A stretch of 64,000 nucleotides of DNA from Stutzerimonas kirkiae (GTDB lineage Bacteria; Pseudomonadota; Gammaproteobacteria; Pseudomonadales; Pseudomonadaceae), in assembly GCF_004327335.1 (NCBI RefSeq), contig NZ_QJUO01000002.1, forward strand, positions 62,001 to 126,000. The letters run 5' to 3'. Shown piece by piece: positions 1-8,309 of the stretch. A program made the translations under genes and the position numbers. Numbering within the stretch: position 1 is the stretch's first letter; each line of letters opens with the position of its first letter. The notes below the pieces were generated by a model. That model did not search any database. It was given only the letters and a program-made list of their open reading frames with translations, and was not told the DNA's origin.

Positions 1-1003
1 GGTGCTGGTGCAATTGTGCCGGCAACCACTCCAGCAAGCGGGCATGCTCCCCTGCCGCCAGGTAGGCGCGCGCCAGCCAGCGTACGACTTGTACATTGCC
101 CGGCTGCTTTTCGTGCAGCGCCTGCAGAGCGGCGATGGCCCGCCCGTACTCGCCATCGGCCAGCCATTGACGCGCCTGGGACAAGGGCTCTGGAGTATGA
201 CTGGTGATACTGACGGAGGTCGGCCCACGCACCGCCGGCGCCAGTTGAACGCTCGGTTGAGCGGCGGCGACAGGCTCGCCGCCGGCCTGGCGCGAGGTTA
301 CATCGACCGCCGGCGCCGTGCGTGTCACCCAGTCCGGCCATTGCGCATCGACCAGGGTGGCCGGCTCGGCCTCGGGCAGTTCGATCCCGGCCACTTCGGG
401 CAGGCCTTCCCGTTGCAGCTCCAGCGGTACTTCCAGCCAGAGCTGCCAGCGATCCGCGCTGGCCTCCAGGCGATCATGCAGTTGCAGGCGCTCGCCCAGG
501 CCGGCGAACTGCACCCGCACCTGCCCGCCCTGCTGCTCGACCCGCCAGGCCAGGCTCTGGCCGTCCTTCTCGATACGGCCACTGCGCATCTCGCCACGCA
601 GTTGCACCCCTTCCAGCAGCAGGTCGACCAGCCCCTGCTGGTCGGTACGGCGATAGCTGGGCGAACCATCCAGCAACAGTTGCAGCACGAAGCGCCGGCC
701 ATCGTTCTGTGGCAGCACTTCGACCAGGGCCAGCAGCGCCGGCTCACTGGCGACAGCGGGCACTTCGGCCAGTGGCGCTTCGACGTCCGGCACGGCAGGC
801 GCGCCCGACTGGCGCCAGTAGAGCAACGCCAGCAGCAGCGCGACCACCACCAGCAGCGCGCCGACCAACGCGCCGCGCTGCCAGCGCATGCGTCGGGCGA
901 GCCGGCGCTCGTCCACCGCCTGCATGTCCAGCAGTCGCTCGCGTTCGGAGGGCGCCGCGCGGCGCGCCTCGAGATCACGCAACATATCGTTGACCAGGCT
1001 CAT
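1..1003 (-). CDS. mshN: MshN-like TPR protein of MSHA pilus operon (3' end outside window)
   Basis: Reading the minus strand from the ATG at 1003 gives an open frame that continues past position 1, so the gene is cut by the window. The protein begins MSLVNDMLRDLEARR, the characteristic MshN opening, with a membrane anchor at about residues 38-62 (leucine and valine rich) and a long periplasmic region. The last visible part looks TPR-like (residues around ARQWLADGEYGRAIAALQAL). The ATG overlaps the mshM stop in an ATGA, as expected for translational coupling. MshN is an accessory assembly protein of the mannose-sensitive haemagglutinin type IV pilus. A long plus-strand open frame over the same bases is a shadow. 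Identification rests on the N terminus, the TPR-like tail and position after mshM. Confidence 0.85.
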   Translation of the reverse strand, partial: MSLVNDMLRDLEARRAAPSERERLLDMQAVDERRLARRMRWQRGALVGALLVVVALLLALLYWRQSGAPAVPDVEAPLAEVPAVASEPALLALVEVLPQNDGRRFVLQLLLDGSPSYRRTDQQGLVDLLLEGVQLRGEMRSGRIEKDGQSLAWRVEQQGGQVRVQFAGLGERLQLHDRLEASADRWQLWLEVPLELQREGLPEVAGIELPEAEPATLVDAQWPDWVTRTAPAVDVTSRQAGGEPVAAAQPSVQLAPAVRGPTSVSITSHTPEPLSQARQWLADGEYGRAIAALQALHEKQPGNVQVVRWLARAYLAAGEHARLLEWLPAQLHQH

Positions 1004-1920
1004 GGCAACACCTCGCGCACTTGCGACAGCCAGGGCCAGACGGCCAACAGCAGGCAGACGGAAACACCGCCGGCCAGCAGCCACCATGACAGGCGCGAAG
1101 ATGACCGCCGCGCCCCCTCGGTATCTTCCAGGGCCCGTCGCACATGGCGCGGCGCGACCTGCCGCGCACCTTCCCCATAGGCCGCCATCAGGCACTTGTT
1201 GGCGAGGATATTGAGCAGCCGCGGAATACCGCCGCTGCCTCGCACCAGCAGGCGCACCGACGCGCCGCTGAACAGTGGCTCGCCGCGATAGCCCGCCACC
1301 GCCAGGCGTTCCTGCAGGTAGCGGCTGGCATCACGCACATCCAGCGGCCGCAGGCGGTAGGAGAAGGTGATGCGCTGGCGCAGTTGGCGGAAATCCTCGC
1401 GGGCCAGGGTCGCATCCAGCTCGGGCTGGCCGAACAGCACCACCTGCAACAGCTTGCGCTGTTCGGTCTCCAGGTTGGTCAGCAGGCGCAGGCCCTCCAG
1501 CGTCGCGCTCGGCAACGCCTGCGCCTCGTCGATCAGCACCACGGTGCTCTTGCCGGCGGCGGCCAGCTCGATCAGGCGCTGGTGCAGGGCGCTCAACAAC
1601 CCGTGGTTATCCAGTTCCTCGACATCGGCGATATGCAGTTCATGGGCCAGGGCCTGGCGCAGCCCCATCGGGTTGAGCGCCGGGTTGGGTAGCCAGGCGA
1701 CCTGGTAGCGCTCGCTATCGAGCTCATTGAGCAGGGCGCGGCACAACAGGGTCTTGCCGGTGCCCACTTCGCCGGTGACCTTGATAAAGCCTTCACCCTC
1801 GCCCAGGGCCACGCGCAGCAGGTTGAGGCAGGCCTGGTAGGGCGCGAGTTGCACCAGGAAGTCGGTGTTCGGCGTCAGCGCGAAGGGCTTCTCGCGCAGG
1901 CCGAAGAATGCCTCGTACAT
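1000..1920 (-). CDS. mshM: MshM, AAA ATPase of MSHA pilus biogenesis
   Basis: This 306-residue protein is an ExeA/MshM-type AAA ATPase. It opens with MYEAFFGLREKPFALTPN, typical of the family, and has Walker A GEVGTGKT at residues 50-57 and Walker B VVLIDEAQ at about 127-134. A single hydrophobic helix close to the C terminus (about 279-298) would anchor it in the inner membrane. In ExeA relatives the ATPase works with a peptidoglycan- or secretin-associated partner; here mshL (secretin) lies just upstream with a 7-base gap and mshN follows with a 4-base overlap. It is not the main pilus motor, which is MshE in this system and lies outside the window. Confidence 0.92.
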   Translation of the reverse strand: MYEAFFGLREKPFALTPNTDFLVQLAPYQACLNLLRVALGEGEGFIKVTGEVGTGKTLLCRALLNELDSERYQVAWLPNPALNPMGLRQALAHELHIADVEELDNHGLLSALHQRLIELAAAGKSTVVLIDEAQALPSATLEGLRLLTNLETEQRKLLQVVLFGQPELDATLAREDFRQLRQRITFSYRLRPLDVRDASRYLQERLAVAGYRGEPLFSGASVRLLVRGSGGIPRLLNILANKCLMAAYGEGARQVAPRHVRRALEDTEGARRSSSRLSWWLLAGGVSVCLLLAVWPWLSQVREVLP

Positions 1921-1927
1921 AGATGAC

Positions 1928-3532
1928 CTATCTCACCTGCCGAAAGGACTCGGCGCTCTTGCGCAACTCGTCCAGCCAGATCTGATCGGTGACCACCTGC
2001 GGGCGCATGAGGATGACCAGTTCGGTCTGTTGCAGCTCCCTGCGCCGCTGCTGGAACAGCACACCCAGCAGGGGCAGCCTGGATGCCCAGGGCACATTGG
2101 CGTCCTCATTGGTATTGCGGTTCTCCAGCAGGCCGCCGATCACCACCACCTGGCCACTGCGGGCACGCACGATGGAATCGGACTGGCGTGTAGTGGACAG
2201 TGCCAGCGGCAGGTTGAAGACGTTGTCCGCGCCGCCGAGCTGGATGCTCTTCTGCTGGTCCTCTACCCGGCTCACGGTGGGACGCACATGCAGCGTGACC
2301 TGTTCGTTCTCGTCGATCTGCGGGGTGACATCCAGGGAAATCCCGGAGAAGAACGGCGTCAGGGTGATATCCAGGTCCGGCGCGGTGGTACCGCCGGACA
2401 GCGAGGTGGTGGTGGTCGACACATCGGTGACGAAGAATTCGTCGGTGCCGACCTTGATCACCGCCTTCTGGTTGTTCAGCGTGGAAATGCGCGGGCTGGA
2501 CAGCACCCGCACCTGGCCCTGGGTTTCCAGCAGTTGCAGCACCCCGCTGAAATCGCCGGTGGAAACGCTGGCGCTGAACACGCCGCCGAGCCCCTCCGGG
2601 CCGGTCAGGGTATCGCCGCCAATCCCCAGGGAAAAGTCCGCGCCACCGAGCCCCCGCCCGAGTTGCGACCAGTTGATGCCCGACTGGAAACCATCCGACA
2701 GGCTCACTTCGAGAATCTTGGTCTCCAGGATCACCTGCCGTTGCAGGTTGCGCTGCGCCTGCTGCAGGAAGTGCTCGACGTTCTGCTGGATCACACTGGG
2801 CGCGCGCACCACCAGCAGGCCGGCCTGCGGGTTGACCACCACATTGTTGCCTTCGTCGGCGCCGATCATCATGCCGATGACCTCGCGCAGTTCGCTCCAG
2901 AAATCCACCGTGCTGCTGGTCAGCAACTGGCTGGCACTGACCGTGGCGGAACTGGTGCCGGTGGTGGTGCCCGCCGCTCCGGAACTGGTGCTGTCGCTGG
3001 TGACCACCTGCCCCGAACTGACGCGCGTATCGGTGCTGCCCTGGCGCTGGACGTTCAGGTAGTTCAGGTCATAGGTCCGGGTGATACGCTCGTTCGGCAG
3101 TATCTGGTAGCCATAGCTGGTACGACGGTAGTCGTAGCCATAACTGTCACGCACCGCCGACAGCACCTCGTCGAGGGTGACATTGCGCAGGCTGAAGGTG
3201 ATCTCGCCACTGACCTGCGGGTGCACCAGCAGATTCTGCCCGGCGCTTTCGGCCAGGCTCAGGAAGAACTCCGGGGCGGGCATGCCATTGACCGCCACAT
3301 CGAAACGCGGCCCCCTGGCCACGGCGGGCACGCCGATATCCAGTTGCGGTATCAATGCCGCCTGTACCGAAAGCGGCGGCACGACTTTCTGCTGGCTCTG
3401 CGCCAGGCTTTCCTCGAACAGACGGTCACTCTGCTCGTACAGGCGCTGGTCCCCGTCCGGGAATGTCTGGCAGGCAGTCAGTAGACCGATCATGCCCAGC
3501 AGACCGAAGTGCGGGAAGTATTTCAGCATCAT
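1928..3532 (-). CDS. mshL: MshL, outer-membrane secretin of MSHA pilus
   Basis: This 534-residue secretin has a lipoprotein-type signal (GLLGMIGLLTACQ, lipobox LTAC). It is followed by an STN/N0-like domain (around FFLSLAESAGQNLLVHPQVS), an N1-like region and a C-terminal secretin core, where the conserved stretch EVSLSDGFQSGINWS leads to VPWASRLPLLGVLFQ near the end. The secretin forms the outer-membrane pore through which the pilus emerges. A serine, threonine and glycine-rich linker at about residues 180-205 separates the N-terminal and core parts. Two ATGs are adjacent (3532 and 3529); the first overlaps the mshK stop codon. The gene sits in the conserved order mshJ-mshK-mshL-mshM. Confidence 0.94.
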   Translation of the reverse strand: MMLKYFPHFGLLGMIGLLTACQTFPDGDQRLYEQSDRLFEESLAQSQQKVVPPLSVQAALIPQLDIGVPAVARGPRFDVAVNGMPAPEFFLSLAESAGQNLLVHPQVSGEITFSLRNVTLDEVLSAVRDSYGYDYRRTSYGYQILPNERITRTYDLNYLNVQRQGSTDTRVSSGQVVTSDSTSSGAAGTTTGTSSATVSASQLLTSSTVDFWSELREVIGMMIGADEGNNVVVNPQAGLLVVRAPSVIQQNVEHFLQQAQRNLQRQVILETKILEVSLSDGFQSGINWSQLGRGLGGADFSLGIGGDTLTGPEGLGGVFSASVSTGDFSGVLQLLETQGQVRVLSSPRISTLNNQKAVIKVGTDEFFVTDVSTTTTSLSGGTTAPDLDITLTPFFSGISLDVTPQIDENEQVTLHVRPTVSRVEDQQKSIQLGGADNVFNLPLALSTTRQSDSIVRARSGQVVVIGGLLENRNTNEDANVPWASRLPLLGVLFQQRRRELQQTELVILMRPQVVTDQIWLDELRKSAESFRQVR

Positions 3533-3882
3533 GGCTTTGCTCGACTCGGAGTGATGACCGGTGTGGCCAGGCGCAGCGTTTCACGCTGCCCCTCGCGCTC
3601 GATCAGGACGGAGTGTGAATGGATGGCCAGCACGCGGGCATCGCCCAGGCGCTCTCCAACCTTGAGGGGTTGACCATTGATGACGGCGCGCGATACCTGC
3701 GGCGAACGCAGGATCGCCTGCAGTTGCAGGCTGGCGGGAGGGGCCTGCGCGCCCTTCGGTGTCAACTCCACGGGCGGTTGGGTCGGGTCGCGCGCCAGCG
3801 CGAGCGTGCTCGCCAGTACGGCCAGCAGCAATGGAAAGCGGAACAGCTTCGACAAGTCAGACACCGAGCACCCCCTGGTCAC
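3529..3882 (-). CDS. mshK: MshK, small periplasmic pilus assembly protein
   Basis: A 117-residue protein with an N-terminal hydrophobic segment (LFRFPLLLAVLASTLALA), then the motif RDPTQPP and a small beta domain (around LQAILRSPQVSRAVINGQ and GERLGDARVLAI). This resembles the PilP/GspC homology region that links inner-membrane components to the secretin. The start is uncertain: the ATG at 3882 overlaps mshJ by 26 bases, while a GTG at the VSDLSKLF position would overlap it by only 8. Its stop overlaps the mshL start by 4 bases. The assignment rests on size, topology and position between mshJ and mshL. Confidence 0.82.
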   Translation of the reverse strand: MTRGCSVSDLSKLFRFPLLLAVLASTLALARDPTQPPVELTPKGAQAPPASLQLQAILRSPQVSRAVINGQPLKVGERLGDARVLAIHSHSVLIEREGQRETLRLATPVITPSRAKP

Positions 3883-4525
3883 GGCTCAAGGTATGCAGGT
3901 CGATGATGATGCGTGCCTTTTCATGGCCCTCCTCGCTCACCCGGTGGTCGAGACTGTCCCAGTGCAGGCGCCAGCCCGATGCCTGTACCGCGCGCAGGTA
4001 TTCGAGCAGGTCGAAATAACCGCCCTCGAGGGTCAGTTTCAGGCCATGGCGGTAAAGCGCCAAGGGTACCTCCGATGGCGTACTCCCCACTTGCGGCGGC
4101 GTATCGCCCGGCAGTTCCAGCGGCGTACTGGAGCTTTCCAGGTTGATCAGCTTGAGCCGCGGCTGATTGCGCAGCAGCTCCTGCAGGACACTCTTCATCT
4201 GCGCTGGCGGAATCAGCGAACCGGTTTCCTCATCGATACGCCGCAGGACCTCCTGCCTGACGCCCTCGGCAACCCTCAGGGCATCGCGATAAGGCAGGTT
4301 GGGGTCGGCGGCCATCCTGGCTTCCAGGTCGAGCCGGGTCGCCTGCGCTTCCTGCAGCCGCGTCTCGGCGTCCTGACGCTCACGCACGTAGGTCTGCTCG
4401 CGTAATGCCAGGGGCTCGGCCAGCAGCAGGTAGTAGAGCATGACCAGCAGCGCCAGGCCGACGGCGTAGCACAACCATTGCTCACGGGGCGCCAGGGCAT
4501 GCCAGCGCTTCAGCAGGTCATTCAT
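3857..4525 (-). CDS. mshJ: MshJ, PilO-like inner-membrane protein
   Basis: The reading frame is open further upstream, but the credible start is the ATG at 4525 (MNDLLKRWHALAPREQW), giving 222 residues and an 8-base overlap with the preceding gene. The protein has one N-terminal membrane helix (about 20-40, AVGLALLVMLYYLLLAEPL), a charged coiled-coil stretch (about 45-90) and a C-terminal periplasmic ferredoxin-like domain, the PilO architecture. With the PilM-like and PilN-like proteins upstream it would form the inner-membrane alignment complex joining the cytoplasmic motor to the secretin. Confidence 0.86.
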   Translation of the reverse strand: MNDLLKRWHALAPREQWLCYAVGLALLVMLYYLLLAEPLALREQTYVRERQDAETRLQEAQATRLDLEARMAADPNLPYRDALRVAEGVRQEVLRRIDEETGSLIPPAQMKSVLQELLRNQPRLKLINLESSSTPLELPGDTPPQVGSTPSEVPLALYRHGLKLTLEGGYFDLLEYLRAVQASGWRLHWDSLDHRVSEEGHEKARIIIDLHTLSRDQGVLGV

Positions 4526-5123
4526 CGCGCCCCTCCCCCGCCTGTCGTGAGGCCAAGCGGAATTCCAGCAGGTCGCGCTGATCGCGCAGAATCTCGAAAC
4601 GGGCGAACTGGCGCCCCCTGAACACTTCGCTGCGCCCCAGGCTCTCGAGGTACAGCGGGAACAGCTCCTGATTCTGGCTGAGGCCATACAGGGCCAGTTC
4701 GCTGCCACCGTCGAGCAGATGGATACGGGTCAGCCACAGGCCACTCGGCGGATGCCGATCGGCCAGCGCCAGGAGGTAGGCGACGAAACCGCCACGGCGC
4801 TGCAAGTCCAGGTCACGCAAGTAATCGGCCATACGCTGCAACTGGCGGTTCTCGCTTTCCCGCGCCGTCACCCGGGCCGGCAATGCCGGGTCCAGCACCG
4901 GTTCGCGGTAGTTCGCCTTGACCGCGTCGAGCTGCTGCTGGGCTTGCGCGGCCTGTTGCCGGGCCGTTTGCGCGGCTTCTGCGGCCTGATACGAGCGCCA
5001 CCCCTGCCAGGCGGCATGCAACCCCAGCAGCAGGCTCAGCAGCAGCAGGCCCAGCAGCAGCGATCGCGGCCGTGGGCCGCCTTCGTCGCGCTGTTCATGC
5101 TGATAGAGGTTGATGTTCTGCAT
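4518..5123 (-). CDS. mshI2: PilN-like MSHA biogenesis protein (MshI2)
   Basis: A 201-residue single-pass protein starting MQNINLYQ, very like the short cytoplasmic PilN tail (consensus INLLPWR-like) that binds PilM. A leucine-rich membrane helix (about 23-42), an alanine and glutamine-rich coiled coil (about 48-75) and a periplasmic domain follow. It starts directly after the PilM-like mshI stop and overlaps mshJ by 8 bases. In Vibrio, MshI is longer and may cover both functions; here the PilM-like and PilN-like parts are separate genes, which is why I use the name mshI2. Confidence 0.8.
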   Translation of the reverse strand: MQNINLYQHEQRDEGGPRPRSLLLGLLLLSLLLGLHAAWQGWRSYQAAEAAQTARQQAAQAQQQLDAVKANYREPVLDPALPARVTARESENRQLQRMADYLRDLDLQRRGGFVAYLLALADRHPPSGLWLTRIHLLDGGSELALYGLSQNQELFPLYLESLGRSEVFRGRQFARFEILRDQRDLLEFRLASRQAGEGRDE

Positions 5124-6041
5124 TCAGTCGATTTCCTGGCGCAAGGCGGCACCCACCGCCCCCATGCAAAACGCCTGCAGTGACTCGTCCAGCTCGGCCT
5201 GTGGCTGCCCGGGGAACAGTTCGCGCATATCCAGCCGCTGCAGTTTGACCGCCAGGTCCCGCATCAGTGCTTCACGGGTGCGCTCACCATCCTGCTTCAT
5301 CGGCAGCAGCAACAGGCGGCTGATATAGCCCTTGCCCAATTGGCTTTCGAAATAGTCCAGGGAGCGCTGGATTTCCAGTGTCATATTGGACAGGTCCTGG
5401 TCGGCGCGGGCCAGGCCATTCTCGATATGCCGCGCCATATAGAGGTCGGCGCCATTCTGGATGCAGACCAGCCCTTCGCTGGTGCGCAGGCGCAGTAGCG
5501 CCAGGTTGATGCCCTCCGCCCCCACCAGCAGCCCCAGGTTGCGAAAGGCCATCTCGGTAATGTCGATACTCGACAAGCGCAATCCCGCCTGACTCACCAA
5601 TGCCTCGTATTCGGCAACGCGGGCCTTGCCCAGTACGACGCAGTAAACCATCCGAGTGCGCCCGCGGTAGGCATCCTCGGGCAGGCTGAAGCAGTCGATG
5701 ACCACCTGTTCGAGGGGCTCGCCGATCATGTCCTTCACTCGCCAGCGCATGGCATCGCGCAGCTCCGCAGGCGGAACGTCGGCCGCCTCCAGCAGGAATA
5801 TCTGATAAAGCGAAGGGTGCAACAGCAGGTTCACCGGCATGCCCTGCCAGCCGTTATCGCCCACCAGCGCCTTCAATTCTTCGTGCTGCCGGTCACGGGC
5901 CGCTTCGCGGTATTCGCAATGCAGCAGGCTGACAGCATCGGGGGTCCTGTGGACATGCGCCACGGCGATACCCTGCAGACTGGTTTCCAAGCCCAGCAGT
6001 CCGACGGTTTTTGTCTTCTTCCCCCGGGAAAACAGTCTCAC
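5124..6041 (-). CDS. mshI: MshI, PilM-like actin-fold protein
   Basis: A PilM-like cytoplasmic protein of the actin/FtsA fold, beginning VRLFSRGKKTKTVGLLGLE and including a helix-rich middle (DAMRWRVKDMIGEPLEQ). I choose the GTG at 6041 because GAGG lies just upstream and the residues before it (serine-rich, no homology pattern) look untranslated. An in-frame ATG at 6131 would add 30 residues. The protein would bind the cytoplasmic tail of the PilN-like product of the next gene. It is the first gene of the cluster here: no mshH lies upstream, since the next gene is dinB, separated by an AT-rich gap that probably holds the operon promoter. Confidence 0.85.
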   Translation of the reverse strand: MRLFSRGKKTKTVGLLGLETSLQGIAVAHVHRTPDAVSLLHCEYREAARDRQHEELKALVGDNGWQGMPVNLLLHPSLYQIFLLEAADVPPAELRDAMRWRVKDMIGEPLEQVVIDCFSLPEDAYRGRTRMVYCVVLGKARVAEYEALVSQAGLRLSSIDITEMAFRNLGLLVGAEGINLALLRLRTSEGLVCIQNGADLYMARHIENGLARADQDLSNMTLEIQRSLDYFESQLGKGYISRLLLLPMKQDGERTREALMRDLAVKLQRLDMRELFPGQPQAELDESLQAFCMGAVGAALRQEID

Positions 6042-6368
6042 GGCCTCAAATACTCCATTCTCGAAATGTGCCGAATACGGCACCCGGCGACATGATAGTG
6101 GGCCACTGCTGGATGACGAAGATGAAAGCAATAAGTATCAATGTGCTATTAGACACTAAAAAACTCGTCAAAACATAAGAATACCGGCATCTCATGATAA
6201 CCGGTCAAACATAGTCAGATAACAGGCACTGCCCCCGACAAATTGCCGACACCTGTTCCGTCCGCCGCATGCTCACCGAACATGGAGCAAAGCACCAGAG
6301 GGCAAAACGTCCCAGCGATGCCCCGGGTCTGCTGACGTTTCGGCGCAAGCCGCGTTGTCGCGACCATG
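6042..6368. other. Intergenic region before the MSHA operon
   Basis: The half next to mshI (about 6100-6235) is clearly more AT-rich than its surroundings and probably contains the msh operon promoter. TTGACG and TTGACC hexamers are present on the minus strand, but none has a convincingly spaced -10 box, so I do not mark a site. The half next to dinB carries a short copy of a dispersed repeat. No credible gene is seen. Confidence 0.5.
6327..6364. repeat. Short dispersed repeat, partial copy, 3' of dinB
   Basis: About 38 bases here match, with a handful of differences, positions 59722-59757 downstream of rpoS. The shared core is cgcaagccgc followed by ttgtcgcga. The rpoS copy is a complete hairpin, while this one lacks the distal arm. 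Both sit a few bases beyond the stop codon of a minus-strand gene. Confidence 0.6.
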
Positions 6369-7424
6369 CTAGAACAGTCGCAATTGTTCGAACTCATCCC
6401 GCAGGTCGATCAGACGGACCCCCACCCCGATAAGCCTTACCGGACTGCCGCGGCGCGCATAGGCCATCGCCAGCAGATCTCGGTAGTGCTCCAGTTCCAG
6501 CCCCACTCCCGCCTGCTCCAGGGTGGTCTGGGTGAAATCATGGAACTTGAGCTTCACGAAGGGCTTTCCCGGCCGGTAACTCTCATCGAGCCGTGCCAGG
6601 CGACGCGCCAGCTCCGCCAGCAATTCCGGCAACTGTGCGATACAGGACGGCAGATCCGGCAGGTCCCGATCGAAGGTATTTTCCACGCTCATGGACTGGC
6701 GCCGGTGCTCCGCCGTGACCTCTCGCTCGTCGATCCCCCTGGCCAACCCCCACAATCGCTCGCCAAAGGCACCGAACTCACGCACCAGCGCCAACCTGTC
6801 CCAGCCACGCAAGTCCTCGCAAGTCGCCACGCCCATCCGCCCGAGGCGCTCCGCCGTGACCTTGCCGACACCATGCAGGCGAGCGACCGGCAGCATTTTC
6901 ACGAACTCGTCCACCTGCTCCGGGGTTATCACGAACAGGCCATCGGGCTTGCGCCAGTCACTGGCGACCTTGGCCAGGAACTTGTTCGGTGCGACACCCG
7001 CCGAAACCGTGATGCGCAGCCGCTGCCAGACGCGCCGCCGGATATCCTCGGCAATGCGCGTGGCGCTGCCGGAGAAATGCGCGGAATGGGTGACATCCAG
7101 ATAGGCCTCGTCCAGTGAAAGCGGTTCAATCAACTCGGTATAGTCACGAAAGATTCCGTGGATCTCCCGCGAGGCCTCGCGATAGGCCTCGAAACGCGGG
7201 CGGATGATCAACAGGTCGGGGCACAGTTTGAGCGCATGCGCCGAGGACATGGCGGAGCGCACGCCATAGGCGCGCGCTTCGTAGTTGCAGGTCGCGATCA
7301 CCCCACGCCGATCAGCCGCGCCACCCACGGCCAGGGGGCATGTCGCCAGGGAGGGATCGTCGCGCATCTCGATGGCCGCGTAGAAGCAGTCGCAATCCAC
7401 GTGGACGATTTTTCTCTGATCCAT
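6369..7424 (-). CDS. dinB: DNA polymerase IV (Y family, translesion)
   Basis: A 351-residue protein of standard Pol IV length. Y-family landmarks are the N-terminal VHVDCDCFYAAIE with the first catalytic aspartate, CNYEARAYGVRSAM, and SLDEAYLDVT with the second acidic pair. A helix-hairpin-helix thumb region follows (LHGVGKVTAERLGRMGV), then the little-finger domain ending EFEQLRLF. The C-terminal QLRLF resembles a beta-clamp binding motif (consensus QLxLF). It replicates past damaged template bases with low fidelity. The gene appears monocistronic. I see no clear LexA box in the 109 bases upstream, so SOS control is not shown here. Confidence 0.96.
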   Translation of the reverse strand: MDQRKIVHVDCDCFYAAIEMRDDPSLATCPLAVGGAADRRGVIATCNYEARAYGVRSAMSSAHALKLCPDLLIIRPRFEAYREASREIHGIFRDYTELIEPLSLDEAYLDVTHSAHFSGSATRIAEDIRRRVWQRLRITVSAGVAPNKFLAKVASDWRKPDGLFVITPEQVDEFVKMLPVARLHGVGKVTAERLGRMGVATCEDLRGWDRLALVREFGAFGERLWGLARGIDEREVTAEHRRQSMSVENTFDRDLPDLPSCIAQLPELLAELARRLARLDESYRPGKPFVKLKFHDFTQTTLEQAGVGLELEHYRDLLAMAYARRGSPVRLIGVGVRLIDLRDEFEQLRLF

Positions 7425-7533
7425 GGCACCATGATACTGGATCGCGGCGGTAGTCCATCGCTCCGCTGACGGGGCGCCTCCACGTCTTCGTCGTGACGTG
7501 GCCGCGTAGCGGAGAGGCCCCGTGGGGCGGGGC

Positions 7534-8259
7534 TCAGTCCCTGGCCTGTGCCGCGGTCAGGTCGATGAGCGTCGCCCAGTTGCTCATCGATATGAAGTGG
7601 CAATACACCAGGTGCAACCAGCCACGCTCTCGCCAGTGCAGGAAGGTTTCCTCCGGCAACTGCTGGAAGCGCGCCTCGTCGATGATCTTGAACCCGCCCA
7701 GGCTGAGCTTCTCCCCGCTGGCCAGCGATACGTCGGCGCGGTTATCGGTCAGCAGGCCGGCCTGCTGCAGCGCATCCACGAACTGCTCGGTAAACGCATG
7801 GTGGCCCTGGTAGTCGCGACAAAAGGCCAGTGCATTCTCCAGCAGCGGCGTCGGCTTGCCGTCCGCGAACAACGGGCGGCCTTCATCGCGGACCACGCCC
7901 TCGGCGGCCTCGTCGATGCACAGGGCATATTCCGACTTGTCCGCGTTCTCCATGAAAATGAACGGATAGCGGCGCACATACGCCGGCACATAGCTGGAGC
8001 GCCATGCGCCATCTTCCGCGACGAACAGGTTTTCCCCGCCACGCAGGCCGAGCAGGGCCACCGGCTGCGGCTTCGCGCCATCGGCGAAGAGGATGGGATA
8101 GTGCTTGCAGGCCTGGGTGAACTCCGCAGCCGCCAGCGGCACCGAGTTGCTGATGCCGGCGAAGCTGTAGTCGACACCTTCGAGCAGGCCCAGCGTGGCG
8201 TCCTGTTCGGCGCGCAAAGGGCGTGGCTGCTTGTAGAAAACGGGTTGTGCCTGGGTCAT
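7534..8259 (-). CDS. SapC-family protein
   Basis: A soluble protein of about 241 residues matching the SapC family of proteobacteria (features such as YPILFADGAKPQPVALLGLRG split over residues 50-75, YVRRYPFIFMEN, and the C-terminal HLVYCHFISMSNW). I start it at the ATG at 8259 (MTQAQPVFYKQ); an ATG at 8274 is possible, and the frame is open to 8322, where it would overlap tpsA. The family name comes from an S-layer context and the biochemical role is unknown. It lies 50 bases downstream of the giant tpsA on the same strand and could be co-transcribed with it, which may hint at a cell-surface role. Confidence 0.8.
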   Translation of the reverse strand: MTQAQPVFYKQPRPLRAEQDATLGLLEGVDYSFAGISNSVPLAAAEFTQACKHYPILFADGAKPQPVALLGLRGGENLFVAEDGAWRSSYVPAYVRRYPFIFMENADKSEYALCIDEAAEGVVRDEGRPLFADGKPTPLLENALAFCRDYQGHHAFTEQFVDALQQAGLLTDNRADVSLASGEKLSLGGFKIIDEARFQQLPEETFLHWRERGWLHLVYCHFISMSNWATLIDLTAAQARD

Positions 8260-8309
8260 GTCGTTACTCGTCATCTCGTTAATTGGGTCAGTTTCCGTCA
8301 CGCCGCCCA

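Noticed and set aside
2-1180. Plus-strand open frame of 392 codons at the left edge
   Set aside because: It lies opposite mshN and the end of mshM, whose N-terminal and ATPase motifs are unambiguous on the minus strand.
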